This document shows positions 1 through 7,328 of a stretch of 12,356 nt of DNA, one piece after another. Source of the DNA: Streptomyces sp. NRRL F-4489 (GTDB lineage Bacteria; Actinomycetota; Actinomycetes; Streptomycetales; Streptomycetaceae); contig NZ_LLZI01000044.1 of the NCBI RefSeq assembly GCF_001509485.1, positions 1 through 12,356 on the forward strand, in the 5' to 3' direction. The notes under the pieces are model-generated. The model searched no databases, was not told the DNA's origin, and saw only the letters and a list, made by a program, of their open reading frames with translations. The translations under genes were made by a program, and so were the position numbers. How positions within the stretch are numbered: position 1 is the stretch's first letter; every line of letters begins with the position of its first letter.

Positions 1-2
1 GC

Positions 3-74
3 GGGACGGCGGACGGGGCGGAGTTCCGTACGGCGGGCGGGGCGCAGTTCGGGACGGGGGCCGGGGCCCAGGTG
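3..74 (+). repeat. Three 24-bp imperfect tandem repeats at the left edge
   Basis: Three consecutive 24-bp units (3-26, 27-50, 51-74) share a G-rich core ending GGGGCGGAGTTC, GGGGCGCAGTTC or GGGGCCCAGGTG. Read in the frame of the GTPase gene they give the 8-residue units GTADGAEF, RTAGGAQF and GTGAGAQV with no stop codon. They may be part of a longer N-terminal tail of the GTPase, or the 3' end or spacer of an upstream gene. More units may lie outside the window. Confidence 0.6.
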
Positions 75-1994
75 CCGCTGGGATCGATGGCCGAGGGGCG
101 CGCCCCCGGAGTGATGGGTGGTGCGGACGAGGGAGAAGGGGCGGAAGAGGAAGAGATCGGGGGCCCCGGCTACAAGTGGGTGCCCGGCGGGACCAGGAGG
201 GCCGCCGAGGAGGGGCTGCGGGCCCGGTTGGAGGCGCTGCGGGAGCTGATCGCGCTGTCCCGGAGCCGGCTGGACGGGGCGGTGCTGGACGAGGCGGGCC
301 GCGTCCTGGAGGCGGCCGACGAGCGGTACCGGCTGTCCGGTGAGCACACCGTCGTCGCCCTCGCGGGGGCGACCGGCAGCGGCAAGTCGTCGCTGTTCAA
401 CGCGCTGGCGGGGGCGGTCCGTTCGGAGGTCGGGGCGCGCCGGCCGACCACCGCCGAGCCGGTGGCCTGCGTCTGGTCCGGCGGCCGCCCCGGGGCGGAG
501 GGGCTGCTGCGCCGGCTCGGGGTGCCGGTCCACCGCCGCCACACCGCGCAGAGCAGCCCGGAACTGTCCGGTTTGATCCTGCTGGACCTCCCCGACCACG
601 ATTCCTCGGCCACCGCCAACCGGGAGCAGGTCGACCGGCTGCTGAAGCTGGTGGACGCGGTGGTCTGGGTCGTGGACCCGGAGAAGTACGCCGACGCGGT
701 GCTCCACGAGCGCTATCTGCGGCCGCTGGCGGGCTACGCCGAGGTCACGTTCGTCGTGCTCAACCAGGTGGACCGGCTGCCCGGGGACGCCGCCGACCAG
801 GTGGTGGACGATCTGCGCCGGCTCCTGGACGAGGACGGGCTGGCGCTGGGCGAGCACGGCGAACCGGGCGCGACGGTGCTTGCCCTCTCTGCCGCGACCG
901 GCGAGGGGGTGGGGGAACTACGGGAGGCGCTGGCCCAGTTCGTGGCGGAACGCGGGGCGGCCGACCGCCGGCTGACCGCCGACGTGGACGCCGCGGCGGA
1001 GCGCCTGCGGTCGGTGTACGTGGCGGAGAGCCGGGTCGGGCTGTCCGGGCGGGCCCAGGAGGAGTTCGACGACCGGCTCGCCGAGGCGGTGGGGGCGGTC
1101 GCCACCGGGCGGACGGCGGAGCGTGACTGGCTGCGGCACGCCGAGCGGGCGTGCGGTTCGCCGTGGTCGCGGCTGCGGCCCCGGGGCAAGGGGCGCGGCG
1201 CGCGCCCGATGGCGGTGGCCACCGCGGCGGGAGAGGCCGGCGGCACGGCCCGCCGCCCACGGGTCGCGCCTCCGCGTACGGGGGCGGGGCGCGGCGAGGA
1301 CGGGAAGACGGGGGCGGGGCGTTCCGGAGCGGTCCCCATCAGGCTGGCGGAAGGTGCAGCTTCCGGTGGCGACGGGTCCGCAAGTGCCGCTTCCGGGACG
1401 GGAGTCGGCCCCGGCGCCAACGCTGCCGCCGGCACCGCCACCGATCCCGGTTGCGCGCAGGCGGCAGCCCGGCCGATGGTCGAACAGGCCGTTCGGACCG
1501 TGGCGGCGGAGGCCGCGCGCGGGCTGCCGGCGCCGTGGGCGCAGGCGGTGCGCGAGGCGGCGGGGCGGGGTGCCGAGGGGCTGCCGGAGGCGCTGGACGC
1601 GGTGGCCGCCGAGGCCGAGGAAGCGCTCCGGCGGGGGCCGGAAGCCAAGCCGCGCTGGTGGACGGTGGCGGCGGCCCTGCAAAAGCTGTTGTTCGTGTTC
1701 CAAGTGGTGGGCGTGATGTGGCTGGTGGGTTCCGTGACGGGTGTGACGCCCCCGTCCGAATGGCCGGCCGGACTGCTGCCCGCGATCGCGGGGTCGGTGG
1801 GCGGTCCGGCGCTGACCTGGCTCTGCCGGGTCCTGGCACGTGGCCCGGCCCGGCGGTACGGGCAGGACGCCGAACGCCGGCTGCGCGAAGCGGCGGCCGG
1901 CTGCGGACGGGCGCGGGTGCTGGAGCCGGTGGCCGCGGAACTGCTGCGGTATCGCGAGGTGCGCGAGCGGTACGCGGTCGCGTCGGGCGTGTGA
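72..1994 (+). CDS. YfjP-type membrane-associated GTPase (start uncertain)
   Basis: This is a TRAFAC/Era-like GTP-binding protein with a membrane-anchored C-terminus. Visible motifs (numbered from the GTG at 72) are G1 GATGSGKSS at 99-107, a G2 candidate in RPTTAEP at 124-130, G3 DLPDHD at 172-177 (DxxD where classical GTPases have DxxG; I recall this variant as usual in the family), G4 NQVD at 231-234, and G5 SAATGEG from 273. A charged helix with coiled-coil character (about 42-90) precedes the G domain. An Ala/Gly/Arg-rich low-complexity stretch (about 370-465) separates it from the C-terminal helices. Two hydrophobic segments at about 538-557 and 566-588 suggest a membrane hairpin. The start is unsure: GTG72, ATG87, GTG111 and ATG114 are all in frame, none has a clear Shine-Dalgarno sequence, and the frame stays open to the window edge. 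Streptomyces often carry two such GTPase genes side by side. The cellular role is not established. Confidence 0.88.
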   Translation: MPLGSMAEGRAPGVMGGADEGEGAEEEEIGGPGYKWVPGGTRRAAEEGLRARLEALRELIALSRSRLDGAVLDEAGRVLEAADERYRLSGEHTVVALAGATGSGKSSLFNALAGAVRSEVGARRPTTAEPVACVWSGGRPGAEGLLRRLGVPVHRRHTAQSSPELSGLILLDLPDHDSSATANREQVDRLLKLVDAVVWVVDPEKYADAVLHERYLRPLAGYAEVTFVVLNQVDRLPGDAADQVVDDLRRLLDEDGLALGEHGEPGATVLALSAATGEGVGELREALAQFVAERGAADRRLTADVDAAAERLRSVYVAESRVGLSGRAQEEFDDRLAEAVGAVATGRTAERDWLRHAERACGSPWSRLRPRGKGRGARPMAVATAAGEAGGTARRPRVAPPRTGAGRGEDGKTGAGRSGAVPIRLAEGAASGGDGSASAASGTGVGPGANAAAGTATDPGCAQAAARPMVEQAVRTVAAEAARGLPAPWAQAVREAAGRGAEGLPEALDAVAAEAEEALRRGPEAKPRWWTVAAALQKLLFVFQVVGVMWLVGSVTGVTPPSEWPAGLLPAIAGSVGGPALTWLCRVLARGPARRYGQDAERRLREAAAGCGRARVLEPVAAELLRYREVRERYAVASGV

Positions 1995-2041
1995 GGCGCC
2001 GGGCGATGAGGTGCCCGACGCACGCATGAGGTCGGGTGAGG

Positions 2042-2069
2042 CGGCGGCGGGCGAGGCGGCCCGCCGCCG
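2042..2069 (+). terminator. GC-rich hairpin, probable terminator of the GTPase gene
   Basis: An 11-bp perfect stem (2042-2052 with 2059-2069, CGGCGGCGGGC) closes a 6-nt loop, GAGGCG. It lies about 50 bp after the GTPase stop codon and is followed by a short T-rich TTCTACT rather than a full U-tract, as is common for terminators in high-GC actinobacteria. Confidence 0.55.
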
Positions 2070-2108
2070 TTCTACTGCCGCGCGCCCGGGCCCGTGGCCG
2101 TACCCCTC

Positions 2109-2126
2109 GTCACCCCGCCGGGTGAC
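2109..2126. promoter_or_regulatory. Perfect inverted repeat GTCACCC-CGCC-GGGTGAC
   Basis: Two perfect 7-bp arms (2109-2115 and 2120-2126) surround 4 nt. The element sits 4 bp upstream of the first DnaA box. It could be a protein operator or a small RNA hairpin; the sequence alone does not decide. Confidence 0.4.
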
Positions 2127-2130
2127 GGAG

Positions 2131-2157
2131 TTGTCCACAGGCGGCAGGTTGTCCACA
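2131..2157 (+). promoter_or_regulatory. Two DnaA boxes in direct orientation
   Basis: TTGTCCACA occurs twice, at 2131-2139 and 2149-2157, in the same orientation with start-to-start spacing of 18 bp. Each is followed by GG and preceded by G, so the match extends to GTTGTCCACAGG. TTGTCCACA is the preferred DnaA box of Streptomyces. Two perfect copies this close are unlikely to be chance. They lie about 315 bp upstream of the ssbB start, so the boxes may put ssbB under DnaA control or may titrate DnaA. Confidence 0.7.
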
Positions 2158-2210
2158 GGCCGCGGCGGGCTCCGGCGGATCCGTGCAGCATGGAATCCGC
2201 GAAGCGCAGG

Positions 2211-2250
2211 CGCAATGCGGCGCAACGCAACGCAATGCAGCGCAACACGA
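2211..2250 (+). repeat. Four 10-bp tandem repeats (CGCAA-type)
   Basis: Four contiguous 10-mers, CGCAATGCGG, CGCAACGCAA, CGCAATGCAG and CGCAACACGA, share CGCAA plus a variable half. The 10-bp period puts each copy on the same face of the helix. The array lies 53 bp downstream of the DnaA boxes. Function is unknown. Confidence 0.65.
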
Positions 2251-2406
2251 CGGACGTCCCCTCGACGCGCCCCGGGGACAACCACAGCGAAAGGAAGTCC
2301 GAAGCGCCGAGCGCGAGTTGGAGGGGCCGGGGAGGCCGGAGAGGCCGGACAAGGCAGAGAAGACGCATAAGCCGAAGCAAGCGACGAGAAACCAGAAGAA
2401 GCAAAG

Positions 2407-2454
2407 AGCAGAACGAGAAGCAGAACAAGAAGCAGAACGAGAAGCAGAACGGAA
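2407..2454 (+). repeat. Four 12-bp tandem repeats, purine-rich, before the ssbB ribosome binding site
   Basis: Units AGCAGAACGAGA, AGCAGAACAAGA, AGCAGAACGAGA and AGCAGAACGGAA start at 2407, 2419, 2431 and 2443. The array contains no T, so this part of the mRNA leader should be largely unpaired. It ends about 5 nt before the GGGGGAG Shine-Dalgarno (2460-2466). In the ssbB frame it would read as EQNEKQNKKQNEKQNG with G/C third positions, but codons further upstream include AGA and CGA, so translation is doubtful. Confidence 0.75.
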
Positions 2455-2471
2455 AAGGCGGGGGAGCATTC

Positions 2472-3206
2472 ATGAACGACACGATGGTGACGCTGGTGGG
2501 GAACGTGGCCACGGCGGTCGAGCACCGGGAGACGCCGGCGGGTGTGCCGGTGGCGCGGTTCCGGATGGCGACGACATCGCGGAGGTGGGACCGGGCCCGG
2601 GAATGCTGGACGGACGGGGAGACGAGTTTCTACACCGTGCGGTCCTGGCGCGCGCTCGCGGACAACGTCGCGGCTTCGGTGGCGGTCGGGGAACCGGTCG
2701 TCGTACAGGGGCGGTTGCGGTTGCGGGAGGGCGAGCAGCCGCCGGAGAAGGGCGGCGGTCGCTGGTTCGCGGCGGAGATCGACGCACTGGCGATCGGGCA
2801 CGACCTGGCGCGCGGGACGTCCGCGTTCCGCCGGGTGGTGCGGGCCCGCAAAGAGGGAGACGCGACTCAGCTGAACGCCATTCAACCGAGCGCCATTCAA
2901 CCGAACGTCACCCAGCCGAATGCCCCTCAACCACCCGGCCCGCAAGCGGACGGGCCCCCATCGCCCGGCGGTCAACCAGCTGCCGACCCCTGGCAATTGG
3001 AGAAGCCGAAACCGCACGCCGCAACGTCGACACGGGACGGGCAACCGGCCCCCCAGCCGACCCTCGACCGAGCAGCGGCAAGCGCCCCGCACCCTTCGCC
3101 GCCCCCGCCGAAGCACTCCCGCGGGCGGCCGGAGGATCCCACAGAGGTGCCGGGACGGGCCGCGAGCCCGTCGGGCAATTCGGGGCAGAAGGTAAGTGTG
3201 CCCTGA
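2472..3206 (+). CDS. ssbB: Single-stranded DNA-binding protein, SsbB type
   Basis: The protein has 244 residues. An OB-fold SSB domain spans about 1-123, with family hallmarks MVTLVGNVA at 5-13, ARFRMA at 28-33, W39, the FYTV strand at 53-56 and GEPVVVQGRL at 73-82. The stretch AIGHDLARGTSAFRR at 107-121 is typical of the actinobacterial SsbB paralogue (SCO2683 in S. coelicolor), which is linked to chromosome segregation during sporulation. The tail (about 124-244) is long, Pro/Gln-rich and begins with pentapeptide repeats. It ends in KVSVP and lacks the acidic DDDxPF-like tip that recruits partner proteins in replicative SSBs. The only cysteine is C45. The start ATG 2472 is fixed by GGGGGAG 5 nt upstream and by alignment of MNxTMV. 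It is longer than the roughly 150-200 residues usual for SsbB. Confidence 0.93.
   Translation: MNDTMVTLVGNVATAVEHRETPAGVPVARFRMATTSRRWDRARECWTDGETSFYTVRSWRALADNVAASVAVGEPVVVQGRLRLREGEQPPEKGGGRWFAAEIDALAIGHDLARGTSAFRRVVRARKEGDATQLNAIQPSAIQPNVTQPNAPQPPGPQADGPPSPGGQPAADPWQLEKPKPHAATSTRDGQPAPQPTLDRAAASAPHPSPPPPKHSRGRPEDPTEVPGRAASPSGNSGQKVSVP
2868..2942 (+). repeat. 15-bp (pentapeptide) repeats in the SsbB tail
   Basis: Five consecutive 15-bp in-frame units from residue 133 encode QLNAI, QPSAI, QPNVT, QPNAP and QPPGP. Units 1-3 are closest in DNA sequence (cores such as CAACCGAACGTCACC); units 4 and 5 decay. They lie directly after the OB domain, which suggests that the disordered tail grew by in-frame duplication. 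Confidence 0.75.
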
Positions 3207-3438
3207 AAATTACCGGCGATTTGTCGATAATGTCAGCTCAGGGTGCGGGTATTCGGTAACGATTGCGATTCGGATCGCTTATAGGACGCTATTACCGGGG
3301 ACCCTGATGCGCCCGCTCCATAGGATCCGACGAGTACTCACGGGGGCTGACCAGGCTGACCAGTTCGGCCGTTGAGTTCTTGGGATCTGTCCGGTGAGGC
3401 GACCTCTCCAGCCGACCGCCTCGCCCAGAGGGGAAATC
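3207..3438 (+). promoter_or_regulatory. AT-richer intergenic region upstream of the surface-protein gene
   Basis: About 3204-3300 is clearly richer in A/T than its surroundings, which suggests a promoter for the downstream gene. A TATAGG-like element lies at 3280-3285 with GGTAAC at 3255-3260, but spacing and sequence do not match a consensus well, so no promoter is assigned. ATTACCGG flanks this stretch at 3209-3216 and 3291-3298. A 9-bp direct duplication, GGCTGACCA, occurs at 3345-3353 and 3354-3362. Confidence 0.35.
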
Positions 3439-4845
3439 ATGCTTTCGATGAAGGGGCGGGGCGCAGCCCGCCTTGCCGCCGCGGCCGTGGCCTCGGGCCT
3501 CCTCGCGGCGGGCGCGATAGCCACCGCCGGGACCGCCGCGGCGGACGACCCGGCGACGTCGCAGGACGGCGGCGCCACCGCGACGCTCCGCGGTCTGAAG
3601 ACCTTCGACCAGGCGGTGCTGCACGGCAGGGGAGGGGACCAGCGCGTCGGCGCCGGCCTCTTCGAGATGTCGGTCGACAACGGCGGCACGCTGCAGACGT
3701 ACTGCATCGACGTGCACAACCCGACCCAGCAGCAGGCCCGGTACCAGGAAGTGTCCTGGGGCAAGTCGTCGCTGCACGACAACCCGGACGCCGGCAAGAT
3801 CCGCTGGATCCTGCAGAACTCCTACCCGCAGGTGAACGACCTGGCGGCGCTGTCCGCCAAGGCCGGTTCCGGGCAGCTGACCGAGAAGACCGCCGCGGCC
3901 GGCACCCAGGTCGCGATCTGGCGCTTCTCCGACCACGTCAAGGTCGACGCGGTCGACCCGGCCGCCGAGAAGCTCGCCGACTATCTGGAGAAGAGCGCGC
4001 AGACCGTCTCCGAGCCCAAGGCGTCGCTGACCCTGACGCCGCCGGCGGTCTCCGGCAAGTCCGGCACCAAGATCGGCCCGGTCACCGTGCACACCAACGC
4101 CGACAGCGTCACCATCGCCCCGGCGGCGGACGTGCCGGCCGGTGTGAAGATCGTCGGCAAGGACGGCAAGCCGGTCACCAGCGCGGCCGACGGCAGCCAG
4201 CTGTTCTTCGACGTCCCCAAGGGCGCCGCCGACGGCACCACCTCGCTGACCGCGCAGGCCGCCACCAAGGTGCCGGTCGGCCGCGCGTTCACCGGCATCG
4301 GCGAGCACGCCAAGAGCCAGACCCAGATCCTGGCCGGCTCCAGCGAGTCCACGGTCTCCGCGGCCGCCACCGTCTCCTGGAAGAAGCAGGGCGCGATACC
4401 GGCGATCACCGCGGAGAAGGACTGCGCCAAGGGCGGCGTCGACGTCACCGCCAGCAACAAGGGCGATGAGGCGTTCCGCTTCCAGCTCTCCGGCAAGGAC
4501 TACGAGGTCGCGCCCGGCGCGTCCAAGACCGTGACCGTCCCGGTCGGCGAGGACCAGCCGTACCAGATCACGATCACCGGCGCCGGCGGCTTCAAGAAGA
4601 CCTTCTCCGGCGTACTGGACTGCAAGACCGCGGGCAGCGGCGGCCAGCCCTCCGCCCACCCGAGCCCGGCCCCGGCCGGCGGCACCTCCGGCGGCAGCAC
4701 CACTGGCGGCCACGGCACCGACCTCGCCGAGACCGGTTCCAGCAACGCCACCCCGGTGATCGCGGGCGTCGCGGTCGCCCTCGTCGTGGTCGGCGGCGCG
4801 GCGGTGTTCTTCCTGCGCAAGAAGAAGACCGGTCAGTCCGCCTGA
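3439..4845 (+). CDS. Cys-Gln thioester-domain surface protein with LAETG sortase signal
   Basis: The 468-residue secreted protein has an N-terminal signal peptide (hydrophobic core about 11-30, likely cleavage near AAA-DD at 33-37). A thioester domain follows: C89 in TYCID and Q157 in GTQVAIW are the residues expected to form the intramolecular Cys-Gln thioester by which such proteins bond to host or surface nucleophiles. Beta-rich stalk-like sequence follows, with a Cys pair in the last domain (EKDCAKGG and VLDCKTA), then a Pro/Gly/Ser linker. The C-terminus carries LAETG at 429-433, a hydrophobic segment and RKKK, so it should be attached to peptidoglycan by a class E sortase (LAxTG type). 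ATG 3439 has GAGGGGA at a suitable distance; an upstream in-frame GTG at 3394 would add residues before the signal peptide and lacks support. Function is probably adhesion or surface attachment. The target is unknown. Confidence 0.9.
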   Translation: MLSMKGRGAARLAAAAVASGLLAAGAIATAGTAAADDPATSQDGGATATLRGLKTFDQAVLHGRGGDQRVGAGLFEMSVDNGGTLQTYCIDVHNPTQQQARYQEVSWGKSSLHDNPDAGKIRWILQNSYPQVNDLAALSAKAGSGQLTEKTAAAGTQVAIWRFSDHVKVDAVDPAAEKLADYLEKSAQTVSEPKASLTLTPPAVSGKSGTKIGPVTVHTNADSVTIAPAADVPAGVKIVGKDGKPVTSAADGSQLFFDVPKGAADGTTSLTAQAATKVPVGRAFTGIGEHAKSQTQILAGSSESTVSAAATVSWKKQGAIPAITAEKDCAKGGVDVTASNKGDEAFRFQLSGKDYEVAPGASKTVTVPVGEDQPYQITITGAGGFKKTFSGVLDCKTAGSGGQPSAHPSPAPAGGTSGGSTTGGHGTDLAETGSSNATPVIAGVAVALVVVGGAAVFFLRKKKTGQSA

Positions 4846-4975
4846 GCGGGACGCGGACAGTCCGCCCGAGCACGACGCGGGCCGTCCGCCCCAGCGGGAC
4901 GCGGGCCGTGCGCGCGAGTGGCGCGCGGCCCGTCCGCTGAGGCGAGGCGCGGCCCGTCCACGTGAACCGTGACCG
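4832..4975 (+). repeat. Six 24-bp tandem repeats spanning the surface-protein stop codon
   Basis: Contiguous units begin at 4832, 4856, 4880, 4904, 4928 and 4952. Each starts G(T/A/G/C)C(A/C)GT followed by CCGC or a close variant, and most end in GACGCG or GCGCG. Unit 1 contains the last four codons and the TGA (4843-4845). Later copies mostly carry CGA or CCA there. Because 24 is a multiple of 3, the frame continues for 39 codons after the stop as 8-residue units such as RARRGPSA, then meets TGA at 4963-4965. Confidence 0.8.
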
Positions 4976-4998
4976 GTCCATTACCGGACGCACACCCC

Positions 4999-5038
4999 CC
5001 GCGGCCCCGGAGCGAAGCAGTCCGCTCCGGGGCCGCGG
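4999..5038. terminator. Perfect 16-bp hairpin after the surface-protein gene
   Basis: Arms CCGCGGCCCCGGAGCG (4999-5014) and its exact complement (5023-5038) enclose the 8-nt loop AAGCAGTC. No U-tract follows, but stem length and GC content make it a strong Streptomyces-style terminator. It separates the surface-protein gene from ettA. The remaining spacer to 5187 holds only a candidate promoter. Confidence 0.8.
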
Positions 5039-5060
5039 CCGTCCGTCCCCTGGAACCCGT

Positions 5061-5090
5061 TTCCGTCCGGGGATGGACGTACGGCAAGAT
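5061..5090 (+). promoter_or_regulatory. Candidate sigma70-type promoter for ettA
   Basis: TTCCGT (5061-5066) and CAAGAT (5085-5090) are separated by 18 bp, a plausible -35/-10 pair for the principal sigma factor in Streptomyces. Transcription would start about 90 nt before the ettA start codon. The match is moderate. Confidence 0.35.
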
Positions 5091-5187
5091 GGGGTGTATC
5101 TGCCCTCGCGCGGCCACGCCGCTCCACGGCCCACGCGGCGGAGCCACCCAGACCACCTGATAGATCCAAACTGGCGGACGGTTTCTC

Positions 5188-6852
<1,665 letters not shown>

Positions 6853-6857
6853 CCGAC

Positions 6858-7328
6858 GTGCGCCACCTGTACTCCTGCCCCCTGCGCTGGTCGGACATGG
6901 ACGCGTTCGGCCACGTCAACAACGCGGTGTTCGTCCGCTACCTCGAAGAGGCGCGGATCGACTTCATGCGCCGGCTGGCGCCGGGGGGCGGGAGTGCGTC
7001 GTTCAAGGGCGGCTCGGTCGTCGCCCGGCACGAGATCGACTACCTCCGGCAACTGGTGCACCGGCCCGAGCCGGTGACCGTCGAGCTGTGGGTGGCGAAG
7101 ATCAGCGCCGCGTCGATGACGGTGGCGTACGAGGTCAAGGACGAGACCGAGGTCTATCTGCGGGCCTCGACCGTGGTCGTGCCGTTCGACTTCGCCGCGG
7201 GGCGGCCGCGCCGCCTCACGGCGGAGGAGAAGGCGATCCTCAAGGACTATCTGGACGACGCGGCCCACGGCGACGGCGCGGTGCGCCGGGGCGGCGCCGG
7301 GCAGCAGGAGGGGGCCGGCGCGCGATGA
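6858..7328 (+). CDS. Acyl-CoA thioesterase, 4HBT hot-dog fold
   Basis: This 156-residue cytoplasmic protein should hydrolyse acyl-CoA or related thioesters. The active-site segment is RWSDMDAFGHVNNAVFVRYL: D15 of DMD is the likely catalytic aspartate and GHVNN (18-22) the conserved turn before the long helix. The central KGGSVVARHEIDYLRQL and the strands after it fit the family. The last roughly 20 residues are a Gly/Ala/Arg tail. GTG 6858 is the start. It lies 5 nt after the ettA stop, with GGGG within reach, and leaves the motif intact; the next ATG is inside the motif. The stop overlaps the start of the following gene (ATGA), which suggests translational coupling. The physiological substrate cannot be told from sequence. 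Confidence 0.88.
   Translation: MRHLYSCPLRWSDMDAFGHVNNAVFVRYLEEARIDFMRRLAPGGGSASFKGGSVVARHEIDYLRQLVHRPEPVTVELWVAKISAASMTVAYEVKDETEVYLRASTVVVPFDFAAGRPRRLTAEEKAILKDYLDDAAHGDGAVRRGGAGQQEGAGAR

Larger units (their letters stand above)
1995..2471 (+). other. Gene-free leader between the GTPase gene and ssbB
   Basis: No credible gene lies in these 477 bp. Frames stay open because the strand has few T residues, but they use many AGA and CGA codons, which are rare in this genome type. From left to right it holds a GC hairpin, a short perfect inverted repeat, two DnaA boxes, a 10-bp tandem array, a GAGGCCGG-rich patch repeated about three times (roughly 2322-2349), and a 12-bp purine-only array that ends just before the ssbB Shine-Dalgarno. 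The density of repeated elements is unusual for a Streptomyces spacer. Confidence 0.8.

Noticed and set aside
2094..2471. In-frame 126-codon extension of ssbB from a GTG at 2094
   Set aside because: It uses several AGA and CGA codons and low-complexity sequence unlike neighbouring genes, while ATG 2472 has a strong Shine-Dalgarno and aligns with the SSB N-terminus.
2072..2512. Leucine/phenylalanine-rich - strand frame resembling a membrane protein
   Set aside because: The hydrophobic pattern is the complement of the purine-rich 12-bp repeat leader; it has no start context or codon bias.
918..3116. Long - strand open frame opposite the GTPase gene and ssbB
   Set aside because: It is Arg/Pro/His-rich antisense of genes with clear motifs, with no recognisable domain. 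Open antisense frames are expected at this GC content.
3252..3298. A defined sigma70 or ECF promoter before the surface-protein gene
   Set aside because: TATAGG and GGTAAC elements are present but spacing and sequence fit no consensus well; only a general regulatory region is reported.
3394..3438. Upstream GTG start for the surface protein
   Set aside because: It would place 15 residues before an otherwise normal signal peptide, and ATG 3439 has the better ribosome binding site.
4832..4975. CRISPR-like array
   Set aside because: Units are contiguous with no unique spacers and are degenerate; the same holds for the array at 8150-8229.
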